The position numbers and the translations under genes are program-made. A DNA stretch of 64,000 nucleotides, from assembly GCA_003550325.1 (NCBI GenBank), contig QKWP01000604.1, positions 58,563 to 122,562 of the forward strand, written 5' to 3'. The notes below the pieces were generated by a model. It did no database searches. It had not been told where the DNA came from and worked only from the letters and a program-made list of their open reading frames with translations. Shown piece after piece: positions 1 through 11,067 of the stretch. The first letter of the stretch is position 1. The number at the start of each line of letters is the position of its first letter. The stretch is from Gigaspora rosea (Eukaryota; Glomeromycota; Glomeromycetes; Diversisporales; Gigasporaceae).

Positions 1-463
1 TTTTTTTTTTTTTTTTTTAAACTTAAGACCCAGCGCTTTTCTCTGTAACCCTCCTTTGAGCAACCTCCACTTAAACCCAACTCTGATAAACCAACCGGCT
101 TGCCTTACGCCGCCCAGAAGACCTCCGTCGTCAGAGCTTTGGCCACTCGGAGATGTTACTGTGATGAAGGCTTCATTCGGCTTGCCTTTCGCCGCCCAAA
201 TGTGGGTCTGCACTGCATTATTTAACTTCCTGCAGGACCGGCCGAGCCACCTCAGTCCTGTTTCCTGTGGGTACATATACATTACACAGAAATGCCACCA
301 TCAAGTTCGTGCCTCATTGGAACGACCTTATAGCTTGTATGACTTTGGTTATTCCTAATCGGGCTCTGACTATCAAATTCAATTTACCGCCAAGCAGTAT
401 TGAACCGGCAACCTTCGATTGGGGACCTGGGAGCATAACCGCTATGCTATCGACCCGCAGGTC
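1..463 (-). mobile_element. tRNA-derived SINE, cut by window edge
   Basis: Read on the minus strand, the element starts at about 463 with a tRNA-like head. A box A-like stretch (TAGCATAGCGGTT) lies near 440-452 and a box B-like stretch (GGTTCAATACT) near 398-408, the spacing of an internal RNA polymerase III promoter. The body has no open gene. It ends in a poly-A tail, seen as the T run at 1-18, so the tail and outer target duplication are at or beyond the window edge. The two short plus-strand ORFs here are chance. The head resembles that of the SINE at 17050-17665. Confidence 0.72.
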
Positions 464-1254
464 TTAAAGTAGCTACTTTAAAATACATTAAGTAACTATT
501 TTAGATATATAAAGTAACTACTTTATATCTAAAGTAGCTACTTTAGATATATAAAGTAGCACTTTAAATATTTAAAGTAGCACTTTAGATATATAAAGTA
601 GTTACTTTAAATATCTAAACTAGCTACTTTATATAGCTAAAGTATCTAAAGTAGCTACTTTAATATTTAAAATAGCTACTTTAGATATATAAAGTAGCTA
701 CTTTAGATATATAAAGTAGCTACTTTAGATATCTAAAGCAGCTACTTTAGATATTTGAAGTAGCATTTTTATATATCTAAAGTAGCTACATTAGATATAT
801 AAAGTAGCTATATTAGATATATAAAGTAGCTACTTTAGATATATAGAGTAGCTATTTAGATATTTAAAGTAACTATTTTATATATCCAAAGTGCTACTTT
901 AAATATTTAAAGTGCTACTTTAGATATCTAAAGTTGTTACTTTAGAAATCTAAAGTAGCTACTTTATATATCTAAAGTAGCTACTTTATATATATAAAGT
1001 AGCTACTTTGTATATTTAAAGTAGCTACTTTATATATCTAAAGTAGCTACTTTATTTTATATATTTAAAATAGTTGATTTAAATATTTAAAGTGTTTTTT
1101 TAGATATATAAAGTAGCCATTTTATATATATAAAGCAGTTACTTTGAATAGCTACTTTAGATATCTAACATAGCTACTTTAAATATTTAAAGTAGCTACT
1201 TTAGATATATTAAATTGCTACTTTAGATATTTGAAGCAACTACTTTAAATATAT
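464..1254. repeat. palindromic tandem repeat array, left part
   Basis: Dozens of imperfect copies of a unit of about 22-24 bp. Its core, AAAGTAGCTACTTT, is a perfect 14-bp palindrome. The linkers (AGATATAT, AAATATTT, ATATATCT) are near-palindromic too. Because core and linker are both self-complementary, the array reads almost the same on both strands. No gene is present. Confidence 0.9.
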
Positions 1255-1895
1255 CCCTTAGATTGTAACACAGGCAAATTTGCCTGCGTATTTTAAAATT
1301 TTTAATAAAATTTTAAATATTGATTTTAGCCATATCTTTTCTAAGTAAAAAATATTCTTTAAGTTTTGTTTTAGTAACTTTGTTATAAAATTTTTTTAAA
1401 ATCATTAGAAAACTTTAATATAATAAATGTTTAAAGTTCTTGTATTGGCATTTTTACTATTAAAATTTTTCTTTAGATTTTTTCAAATTTTATATGTTCC
1501 CGTCTATAAAAAAAATCTTTACTTCTAATACAAGTCTTAATTTTTACAAGTAAATCATTAAAGTTGCAATAATGAAAGTTGTCATCCTTTATATAAACTA
1601 CAATATTGTCTTAAGAACTATAGTTCTAAAACTAAAACTAAATAAGATCGCAGAAAAATTGTAATAAAATTTTTTAAAAAATTTTTTCTTAAAATTATCT
1701 ATTTTCAGCTTATATGTAACTATAATTTATTTTCTTATAATATAAAAACTAATTTTGCAAAAAAGTAATCCTTATTTTCAAATATAATTGTACAAAGTTT
1801 TATTTAATTATTTTAGTATTTTAAAAAAGTAAATCAGAGCTAAAAAAGTGCAAAAACGCAGGCAAATTTGTCTGTGTTCTACTACAATCTAAGGG
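1255..1895. mobile_element. non-autonomous TIR element inside the palindromic array
   Basis: A 641-bp A+T-rich block splits the array. It is bounded by inverted termini: CCCTTAGATTGTA at 1255 and its reverse complement ending at 1895, followed inward by CAGGCAAATTTGCCTG and a diverged partner (positions about 1271 and 1858). It has no coding capacity. I could not settle a target duplication because the flanks are AT repeats. Confidence 0.75.
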
Positions 1896-2525
1896 ATAAT
1901 ATAGTTACTATAGATATATAAAGTAGCTACTTTAGATATATAAATAGCTACTTTAGATATCTGAAGTAGCTACTTTAGATATCTGAAGTAGCTACTTTAG
2001 ATATATAAAGTAGCTACTTTAGATATATAAAGTAGCTACTTTAGATATTTAAAGTAGCTACTTTAAATATATAAAGTAGCTACTTTAGATATATGAAGTA
2101 GCTACTTTAGATATATGAAGTAGCTACTTTAGATAAATAAAGTAGCTACTTTAGTTGTATAAAGTAGCTATTTTAGATTTCTAAAGTAGCTATTTTCATA
2201 TATCTAAATAGCTACTTTATATATATATATATATTTTTTTTTTAAATGTTAAAGGTGAGACCTTGCTTTTATCTTTATTAAATTTAATAGAAACTTTTTA
2301 CAATACTGAAAGAAATTTCATTTTTTTAAATCTAATGCTAAGAATAAAAACTCAGACATATATCCAAGTAAACCTAAATACTTATCTGCGGCCTAAACCT
2401 CTACTTTATATATTTAATATAGCTACTTTATATATATATAATAGCTTTATAAAAGAATTACTAAAGGAACTAGTAGCTATTTAAATATATAAAGTAGCTA
2501 TTTTATAGTTCAAATATTTAAATTT
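1896..2525. repeat. palindromic tandem repeat array, middle part
   Basis: The array of AAAGTAGCTACTTT units continues after the inserted element. It is regular to about 2235, then breaks into a TA-rich stretch (2218-2240), non-repeat sequence and scattered units near 2400-2510. The ORF at 2263-2484 runs through repeat units and is not supported as a gene. Confidence 0.85.
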
Positions 2526-2813
2526 TTTCTAGTTTTGAAAAAAGATTTTTTTGATTCTAATAGTAGTGAAATCATTTAAATCGGCTTGGTCGTTCTCAAG
2601 ATACTTGAGAGTAAAGGTGCAAATATAGGATCTGCAAATTCACGGTTACACAAAGAACCATTTTTATATTTCTTTGTGTAACTGTGAATTTGCAGATCCC
2701 TATATTTACACCTTTACTCCCAAGTATCTTTAGACTCACCAAGCCGATTTAAATGATTTCACTATTATTAAGATCAAAGAAATCTTCTTTATGACTTTAC
2801 TTAGAACTAGAAT
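2526..2813. mobile_element. hairpin MITE
   Basis: A long inverted repeat with a short loop near 2664-2676. The left arm includes AAATCATTTAAATCGGCTTGG (2569 onward), the right arm its complement ending near 2760. Arms of about 135 bp match with small indels. It is non-coding and would fold into one long hairpin. The outer ends (TTCTAGTT / AACTAG) are approximate. Confidence 0.75.
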
Positions 2814-2874
2814 AGAATAAACCTTTACTTAATAAAATATTCTTTAGCTTATGTACTGTATATAATAATAATAA

Positions 2875-2989
2875 CCGATCATTTATTATATAAAGTAGCT
2901 ACTTTAGATATATAAAGTAGCTACTTCAGATAGCGCTACTTTATATATATAAAGTGGCAACTTTAGATAAGTAGCTACTTCATATGCAA
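2875..2989. repeat. palindromic array, right remnant
   Basis: The last four or five units of the AAAGTAGCTACTTT array, partly mutated. They end where the duplicated flank of the kinase block begins at about 2990. Confidence 0.8.
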
Positions 2990-4329
2990 CAGATCTAAGA
3001 TCCCAACGTATTTCTTGAATTATTGGTGTTCGGTATTAGACACTGTAATTTCACCAAAGTTCAAGCATTCAATTTTTAAGATAAAAAAAAGAAATTCAGA
3101 TAGAAATAGATATCTTAGGAATGGTGTTTTTCGTTCTATTAAAATTTGTAATTGATTATTAATGTACCACCAAGCTAGCACGCGTCCATCCTGAAAGTTC
3201 AAGATCTTATCAGTATTTAATATTAGAGTCTCACCCTTATGGATATACATTACTATATTACAAAATTTTTTTTATTTATTTATAACCCATAACCGGTTTC
3301 GATATGTTAACTTTGAAAAATTCAGTTCGAATAGTTCGAATAGTTCGAATAACCGTTTTGCCTCGGGTCAAATCATTAATTGACGGACGACCTGATTGAA
3401 TGATGGGCTGGACTCCAAAAATAACGTTTTTGAGGAATTGCTTCCATACTTTTAATGAAATCTGGTAAAAAAAAAAAAATAATAAAAAATAAAAAAATAA
3501 AATTAAGTAAAATAAAATAAAATAAAATAATCATCATTTTTAATCCTCAGATGTGTTTATGATAACAACATTCGTTTTAATGCGGATTGTAAACCCAGAT
3601 TCCACATTCTTCAGGTCAAATTTTCAGGTCGAGCTGTACAGTACAGAAGCATAACTTTTCAAACTTTTTGACTTATTTGTGGTACTTCAACCCAGACAAT
3701 AACGGTTAGTTTGAGATATCCAACCTATTACATCAAAATTGATGAGATATTGTTTTAAGCACTGTGATGACTTAACGCCAAGCCCTGCCGAATCTTAATA
3801 ATCAATTACAAAAAGTTCTCTTTAATGTTAACTAGTTGTGTATCCCATAAAGAAAATTTGAACTAAATTTATAAAATGAACTGCCAAGGTATAATCTACA
3901 TAAATTTATTTATAAATTAAAATTATTACTATCCAGTTTTAAAATTACTAACATTATTGTTATCATTATTATTATTATTATATTAAAAATTAACATTATT
4001 ATTATTCAATGTTAAATAAAATAATATTACATTTTATAAACTGTAATCTATAATAATTGTTTGATGTCGCGCATGTCTATATTGGCCGTTATAACTATAA
4101 TGCAAATAATAGCTCGCTAATAATATAGTATACTTCTTTTCTTCAATATTATAAGCTAATTTATTTTTGCAAACATAAAAACATAAACAGTAAACAAAAA
4201 TATTGAAATAGACCAAATAATTAAATAAATTTTAATTTCACTAACGCTAAAATTTTATTTTTGTCATTAAGGTTTGTAAACTTTACAACTAAAGATTCAG
4301 AATTTAATCGACAAAATTTATATATTTAT
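2990..4329. repeat. duplicated 5' flank of kinase block, copy A
   Basis: Non-coding and A+T-rich. The same sequence recurs at 12880-13117 (truncated), 15281-16510, 35060-36420 and 45600-47270. A good marker within it is the stretch around AATTGACGGACGACCTGATT (3376). The small minus-strand ORFs at 3020-3250 and 4034-4216 are broken by indels in the other copies, so I do not call them genes. The last 5 bases (TTTAT) are the target duplication of the adjacent LTR. Confidence 0.8.
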
Positions 4330-4675
4330 TGTCACGTGAGTGACGGTTATATGTCGTAATGCAGGATCAACAAAAGCTAAAATTAGTCACATGACAATGA
4401 CAATGCAGATGAAGTTTAAAAGTATAAATTACATGTATTATAGTATAGCGTCATTCTTTATTAATAATTATGCAACGTAATTGTATAGTATGTAGGGGTA
4501 TAAATAAGTCATATTGAGCGCAAGAGAAAGCAGCTCTTATTCTCATCTTAATAGTCTTTGTAAATAATTAAACAAGATAGATAATACAAAACATTGATAA
4601 CAAGCGAGTGTTCAATATATTCATATCTAGTTAGATTTCGGTGCTAAACCAATAGTATCGCTTAACCCCGTGACA
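4330..4675 (+). mobile_element. solo LTR with 5-bp target duplication
   Basis: A 346-bp element with termini TGTCACG and CGTGACA (TG...CA) flanked by TTTAT at 4325-4329 and 4676-4680. A TATA-like TATAAATA near 4499 fits an LTR promoter. No internal retrotransposon follows, so this is a solo LTR left by LTR-LTR recombination. It is absent from the equivalent place in copy C. The orientation is inferred from the TATA-like box. The superfamily cannot be decided from the LTR alone. Confidence 0.82.
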
Positions 4676-4680
4676 TTTAT

Positions 4681-5611
4681 ATCTATTAATAATATGCTTG
4701 TTGGCCAAGAGAATTGCGAAAATAAGTAGCAGAAAAACAGAGTCTCAGTACATAAGAGACTCATTATAACCGCGGATAGTAAGCCCTTCTATTAGTCTGT
4801 AACTTGGATAAGGTCACGGCACTCATGTGCGAGGTAGGGATTATAAGAATACTAACATGAAACGTAATTCCTTTTAAATTCTATGATAAATCACGCCTCT
4901 GGCGAGAATCCCAATAGGTAAAGGCGTAATTTTTAGTTGTAAGTCATGCGCTAACGATATAGGATTTCCCGTACAATGAATATCGAAAAAAACTGCTTGA
5001 TACGTACGTAAGTATTGAGGCAATTTTTTTCTCGAATAATCACGAGACCACTCATGCGACATAGCCGATTATGGTCACATCGTTCGGTCGGATGATCGAT
5101 CTATTTATCGATCGTCGATGTTTGGTAAGTATCAAGTAATTAGTCAGCATATGGATATATTAGTAATCGATTAGGTGTGCAGGGGAAATAATCTTGCTTA
5201 TTCTGATTACATTGATCCCACCTGCCCTATCCATAAAAGTTTCCGAAGTGGCCTGTTGGTCGACAGCCATACGGGTTAGGGTTAGTGCGTGACGGATAAG
5301 TTTGGTTTAAAGATATGGCCTGTCGGGACGAAAGTCATTTGTACAGGATTCAACCGTATTCTTTTGCCTGTCGGAACGACAGTTAGAGAAGAAGAAAGAA
5401 AAATTATTATTATTACACGATACTAGAAACCTCTTCGGTGAGCAGGAGAAAACACCCATATGTATTTCCTTATTAAGTCATCAGAAAATGAGACAAAAAA
5501 AATGACCCATATGCAAATATATGCATATCGCATATTTCTTTAGCCGAAGCAGTATTCGTGTTACATAGCCGATTATATAAGTTCTTTAAATCTATTTTTA
5601 TTCCATAGTTA
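4681..5611 (+). other. upstream region of kinase gene A
   Basis: No gene seen. The region is colinear with 26672-27686 upstream of gene C. It holds an imperfect hairpin at 4992-5022 (TGCTTGATAC / GTATTGAGGCA; the copy C equivalent at 27001-27029 is exact), a GATCGATC palindrome near 5090-5115, three CTGTCG-type inverted repeats and a run of ATGCATAT-like sites near 5505-5540. The minus-strand ORF at 4874-5062 has a counterpart at 26883-27068, but indels shift the frame between them, so it is not treated as coding. Confidence 0.65.
5252..5382. promoter_or_regulatory. three inverted repeats upstream of kinase gene A
   Basis: Three sites of the form CTGTCGGNNCGACAG lie at 5252-5266 (CTGTTGGTCGACAG), 5320-5334 (CTGTCGGGACGAAAG) and 5368-5382 (CTGTCGGAACGACAG), 230-360 bp before the start codon. 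The same three sites at similar spacing precede gene C (27320-27438), in flanks that otherwise carry indels. A dyad of this shape could be a dimeric transcription factor site. The function is inference. Confidence 0.45.
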
Positions 5612-8600
5612 ATGATGTCAAAGATTAATTTTGAAAGATATGAATGGAACGAAAAATGTGCACATTGTAATCAATATAATACATCTATAGCTTGGTGCCA
5701 GACATGTGACCCTCAAAGAACGGCTCAAGGATGGGCAAGTGGAAATAAAATTATTGATTATTATCTTAAAGAATTTCAACTTAAATCTACAGAATATGAA
5801 AATGTGATCGAGTGGATCCCTTTCAATAAATTATACAATATTCAAAAGAGTGGTGATGAATTTTTAGCAGCTTGGTTAGATGGCATACGAACAATTTCTA
5901 TTGTTAAAAATAAATATACGCAATCACGTACACCACTATATATAATTACACTTAAAACATTGAATAGTTCTCGGAATTTAATGGATCTTTTAAAAGAGGT
6001 ATAAACCTATATTCATTTGATTATTATGCGTATCATTATTTTTACATACTGATAAATTAAATTTGACTATTAATAAGTTTAAGACCTATATAAAAAATAA
6101 CAAACTTAAAGTATATGGGCTGACCAAAAACACAGCTACTAATGAGTATATGTTGGTATTCAATGATTCCAAAAGAAGTATACGGAATGGAAGCTGTGTA
6201 CATTGTAACCGATACAATACATCAGCAGCTTGGTGCCAGACATGTGATCCTCAAAGAACAGATCAAGGATGGACAAGTGGAAATAAAAATATTGATGATT
6301 ACATTAAAGAATTTCAATTTAAAACCACAAAATATGAAAATATGATTGAGTGGATTCCTTTTAATAAATTAGATAATATACAAAAGAATGAGGATGAATT
6401 TTTAGCAACGTGGTTAGATGGCATCCGAATAATTTCTGTAAATAACACACAATCACGTACTCCACCATATATTATTGGCCTTAAAACATTGCATAGTTTT
6501 CAGAATTCAATGGGCTTTCTGGAAGAGGTAAAATAAAAACTATATTTATTTTATTATTGGGGATCTATATTTTTATGTAATTATTTATATTTGCCTATTT
6601 TAATCAGTTTAAGAATTATATAATGGATTACAAATTTAAAGTATATGGGCTAACTCAAGACATAGTTACTAATGAGTATATGTTGGTATTTGACAAATTT
6701 CATTCCAAAAGAGGTTATGATTATGGAAAATGTGCACATTGTAATCGATATAACACATCTAAAGCTTGGTGTCAGACATGTAATCCTCAGAGAACGGCTG
6801 AAGGATGGACAAGTGGAAATAAGATTATTGATGTTTGCATTAAAGAACTTCAACTTAAATCTACAGAATATGAAAATATAATTGAGTGGATTCCTTTCAA
6901 TAAATTAAATAATGTGCAAAAGAATGGGGATGAATTTTTAGCAACGTGGTTAGATGGCATCCGAATAATTTCTGAAAATAACACACAATTACGTACTCCG
7001 TCATATATAATTGGCCTTAAAACATTGCATATTTTTCAGAATATGAGCTTGTTGGAAGAAGTAAGATAAAATTTATATGTATTATCTTATTATTATATGT
7101 ACATATTTTATATACTTATCTGCTATGAATTATATTTAATTATTAAAAAGTTCATGAACTATATAAAGGGTAATGAACTATATTAAATTATTAAAAAGTT
7201 CATGAACTATGTAAAGGGTAATGAACTTAAAGTATACGGACTAACTCAGAACACAGCTACTAATGAATATATGTTGGTATTTGATAATTTTCATTCCAAA
7301 AGAAGTGATAAAAACGGAAAATGTGCACATTGTAAACGATATAACACCTCGCCAGCTTGGTGTCAGACATGTGATCCTCCAAAAACGGCTCAAGAATGGA
7401 CAAGTGGAAATAAAATTATTGACGATTGCCTTAAAAAACTTCAACTTAGATTTGAAGAATATGAAAAGTGATTGAGTGGATTCCTTTCAATAAAATACAA
7501 AAGAATGGGGATGAATTTTTAGCAACGTGGTTAGATGGCATCCGAATAATTTCTGCAAATAACACGCAATCACGTACTCCGTCATATATAATTGGCCTTA
7601 AAACATTGCATAGTTTTCAGAATTCAATGGGCTTGTTGGACGAAGTAAGATGAAATATATATGTATTATCTTATTATTATATGTGCATATTTTACATACT
7701 TATGAATTATATTTAATTATTAAAAAGTTTATGAACTATATAAAGGGTAATGAACTTAAAGTATACGGACTAACTCAGAATACAGCTACTAATGAATATA
7801 TGTTGGTATTTGACAAATTTCATTCTATAAGGCGTGTATGGAATGGAAACTGTGCATATTGCAAACAATATAACACATCAAAAGCTTGGTGTCAAACGTG
7901 TGACCCTCAAAGAACAATTCAAGGATGGACAAGTGGAAATAAGAATATTGATGATTGCATTAAAGAACTTCAACTTAAATCTACAGAATATGAGAATGTA
8001 ATTGGGTGGATTCCTTTTAATAGATTAGTTAACATTCAAGAGATTGATAAATTTGGTTATTTATTCCAAGCAACTTGGTTAGACGGTAAACGAACAACCT
8101 CAGTTCCCGCATATCAGTTGCGGCGTAAAGCGCCTTATTTGGTTGAACTTAATGTTTTGTCTGATTCGCTGAACCCATTAGATTTTTTGAAAGAAGTAAG
8201 CTAAAATATTATAATTATGTCATATTCTGAAATATTAATATTAACGTTGTTTGTATCTTTATTCATAAGTTTATACATCAAATGCAAACAAAAAATGACA
8301 TTAAAATATATGGAATAACACAATCTACAACTGGAAAATATATGATGGCGTTCGAAAGTATATTCGATAGTGATGCATTTGCTTCTAAAAGACAACATTG
8401 GAATGGCAAATGTACAAATTGTAAACGATTTAATGCTTCAACAAATTGGTGTCAGTCATGTGATCCTTATAGAATTGCTCAAGAATGGACAAGTGGTAAC
8501 GAAGATATAGATGTTTGTATTAAAATGTTTCAACTTAATGCTACTGAACATAAGAAAGCAATTGAGTGGATTCCGTTTGATAAATTAAATATCATAAAAG

Positions 8601-8728
8601 AAATTGGTAAAGGAGGATTTGGTACTGTATTTTTAGCCAATTTTCAGCAAAACGCTTCACAATCTATAAAGGTAGCGATCAAGACTTTACCTGGATCAAA
8701 AAAAAATTCTAATGATTTTCTAAGAGAA
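5612..8728 (+). repeat. tandem exon array, six modules (gene A)
   Basis: Six exon-intron units of about 500-620 bp. Exons 2-6 begin with a TTT/TTC codon and read KVYGLTQNTATNEYMLVF (kinase beta4-beta5), then the four-cysteine motif, then TSGN..ID and IEWIPFNKL with a degenerate N-lobe. Exon 1 lacks the beta4-beta5 part. Introns also resemble each other, so whole exon-intron units were duplicated. An extra 48-bp duplication of the intron/exon junction precedes exon 4 (7151-7198). Confidence 0.88.
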
Positions 8729-9777
8729 GTAAGTTAAAATTATAATTGATTATTGGTCTGTGGCGCATAATATCACTAATTTGCATAAATTTTATTTTTT
8801 ATTAGTTTAAAAGTCATATGCATTGCCGATTAAGTGGTAGCAGACTCGAAGTATATGGACTTACTCGAAATACGGAAACGAAAGAATATATGATGGTTTT
8901 TCAATATGCTAATAAAGGAGATCTTCATAACTATCTAAAATTGAATTTTGAAGAGCTTACCTGGGCAGATAAATTATCATTATTAATTGATATTTCAAAG
9001 GATTTGATTAAAATTCACGAAGCAGGATATATCCATTGTGATATTCATTGCGGCAATATTTTACAGCATAAAGAAGATTCATGGCTTGGTTCTTTAAAAT
9101 CTTATATCGCAGATTTAGGATTATCCCGAAAGAATGAAGAACACATTTTGAAAAGTGGAATTTATGGGGCTATGCCTTATATTGCCCCTGAGATTTTATT
9201 AGGTCAGAAATATACACCAGCAGCCGATATATATAGTTTTGGTGTTATAATGGCCGAGATGACTACTGGAATACGTCCATTTTGTGGACGTTCATTTGAT
9301 ATTGAACTTGCATTAGAAATTTGCAATGGAAAGAGACCTGTATTTGCTTTAGAAACCCCCAACTGCTATATTGAATTGGCAAAACTATGCATGGATTCAG
9401 ACTCGCAAAAACGACCTACTGCTGAAACAATTCGTGATAAGCTCTCTGAATGGCATAGTCTTGTGAATCAGCCTGACGAATTTGACGAATTTGATAAATC
9501 CGATGAACTTGATGAATCTAATAAACTGGATGAGTTTGATGAATCTGATGAATCTAATAAAGAATTACAAATAATTAATGAATTTATGGTTGCTGATATG
9601 AGAATTCCGGAGCTTTCGATAACTTTAAAAAAGCATCCAGATATTGTATATCGATATGCGAGTAAATTTATTAATACACATGATATTGCTCAACAATATG
9701 AAGAAAGAAATAACCAAATTGGTATGAATGATTATATACCACGCAGTATCGTTAAAGTTATTGATCATTTAATGTAA
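5612..9777 (+). CDS. TKL-like protein kinase with tandem zinc-motif/N-lobe exons (gene A)
   Basis: Seven exons fit the sequence: 5612-5998, 6078-6527, 6608-7060, 7199-7644, 7728-8195, 8270-8728 and 8806-9777. All introns are GT-AG, 74-138 bp, phase 0. The concept is about 1,210 aa. Exons 1-6 each carry C-x2-C-x9-C-x2-C (CAHC...WCQTC) followed by a kinase N-lobe start (IEWIPF...LKTL...LLEE). Only exon 6 has a real glycine loop (GKGGFGTV) and VAIK. Exon 7 supplies HCDIHCGN (HRD-type loop, Asp and Asn kept), DLG for DFG, APE, DIYSFG and an acidic DEFDESDE-rich tail. This is a predicted cytosolic Ser/Thr kinase of the large Rhizophagus TKL family. Exon 4 has a 1-base deletion near 7467 (length 446, not a multiple of 3), giving a stop at 7469. 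Skipping exon 4 would restore the frame. Either of the first two ATGs (5612, 5615) may be the start. Confidence 0.8.
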
Positions 9778-10388
9778 TCTTTGTTTATATATGTAGGTTC
9801 CATTCCTCTGAATTTCCAGTTGACGTAATGGTAAACCACAGATCAAAAAAGCTGAAAATTGATCAGGGATCATATACCACACGCGATTAGGTGTTTTCAC
9901 GTTATTTATCTCAACAAAAATGAAGTCGGTCTCTATGCAAGTAAAAAGAAAACACAATAAATAAACGACTATTTAGACAAATCCTGTAAATTTCCTAGTC
10001 CCAACGAATAAAAATTTTTAGTGATCAAATTTGATTTTTAATTTATATATATGTTGTAAGTAGAAACGGAATTTAAAATTTTATAATAAAGTGGACAAAG
10101 TATTAATTTAGCTGGCTAATTTAGTATATAAAGTTGATAAATTTTCTTGTTTAATAGTAATTTTTAACTACCAAAGTTTTAAAATTACTTTAAATCTCAT
10201 TACATTATTAAAAATAAATTTACGAAAAAATCTAAGCCATATTTTATGAAAAGATTTTATTTATTGTTGTTTGTGAACAAGGATTAATATTTGAATTTAG
10301 TTGATTCATTTGTTCAGTAATTGTGTTTTATGTAATTTGTAATTTTGAACATAACATAACGACTTGTCTTATAAAACATAATTTATTT
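9778..10388. repeat. duplicated 3' flank of kinase block, copy A (proximal)
   Basis: Non-coding sequence following gene A. It is shared with 13159-14400 (copy B) and 33534-34200 (copy C). A marker is GATCAGGGATCATATACC (9861). The minus-strand ORF at 9769-9957 is not conserved in frame. The last 8 bases (ATTTATTT) are a likely target duplication of the next element. Confidence 0.75.
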
Positions 10389-10642
10389 CAATAATTATAA
10401 ATCAAACCAGTGGTGCTAAACACTGTAACATGAAGATCAATATCAAAAAAATAAAAAAAAAAAATAAAAAGTTAAAGTTGATAAATGTTAAGTTAGAGCA
10501 ATAGTTAGTATTTTTTTAAAAAAAAGCAAACCAACAAAAATTTTATGTTACACCTGATCTTTACGTTACACTGCATTTAAAAAATTTGATTGGTGAAAAT
10601 CATTGTGGTGTTGAGCACCAGTGGTGTGATTTAGTAAAACCG
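10389..10642. mobile_element. MITE with CACCAGTGGTG-type termini
   Basis: A 254-bp insertion absent from copies B and C. Terminal inverted repeats include AAACCAGTGGTGCT (10405) and AGCACCAGTGGTGTGATTT ending near 10632. It is flanked by ATTTATTT at 10381-10388 and 10643-10650, a probable 8-bp target duplication in AT-rich sequence. It is related by its terminal motif to the elements at 50941-51272 and 61607-62390. The ORF at 10586-10822 spans its edge and is not a gene. Confidence 0.68.
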
Positions 10643-11067
10643 ATTTATTTTTATTTTTTTTATTTTTTTTATATATACATAGTTGTGAAGTTTTCTTCAC
10701 TATATCGAGATCCTATTTGTAAATTCACTATATTGAAAAGATTTTTATTATCTAAACAGTTCTTCACTATAATATGTAAAAGTTTCACTATAACCAGAGA
10801 TTCGCTATACGTTAATTTTTAATTAAATGGAGATTTGAAAATCTAACCTAATTCCTTTTCTTTGTTTATGCAAGATATTATCGTCCAAAACAAATTGAGC
10901 TGTATGACACCCAAACCTCCCAACATGGGAGTAGGATTATAGTAACATCCATGTTCAGCCAAGATAATACAAGTATTCTGTTTTTTTTTTGGAGAGAATT
11001 TAAAATGAATGAACTTGACATATTATACCAAAAATTAATCTGCAAGTGAAACACCTGGCGCTTTTAT
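10643..11067. repeat. duplicated 3' flank of kinase block, copy A (distal)
   Basis: Non-coding. It matches 14400-14884 and 34200-34672. It contains scattered TTCACTATA-like repeats (10697-10800). No gene is seen. Confidence 0.7.

Noticed and set aside
398..463. A genuine tRNA gene at the left edge (also 17055-17120)
   Set aside because: Only the promoter boxes are kept; stems cannot be completed by eye, and long bodies with poly-A follow, as in SINEs.
464..2989. CRISPR array
   Set aside because: Repeats are directly abutting with no unique spacers; the context is a fungal nuclear genome with no cas genes.
4874..5062. Conserved small antisense gene (also 26883-27068)
   Set aside because: Both begin MSH.WSRD but indels change the frame after about 12 residues; conservation is explained by the block duplication.
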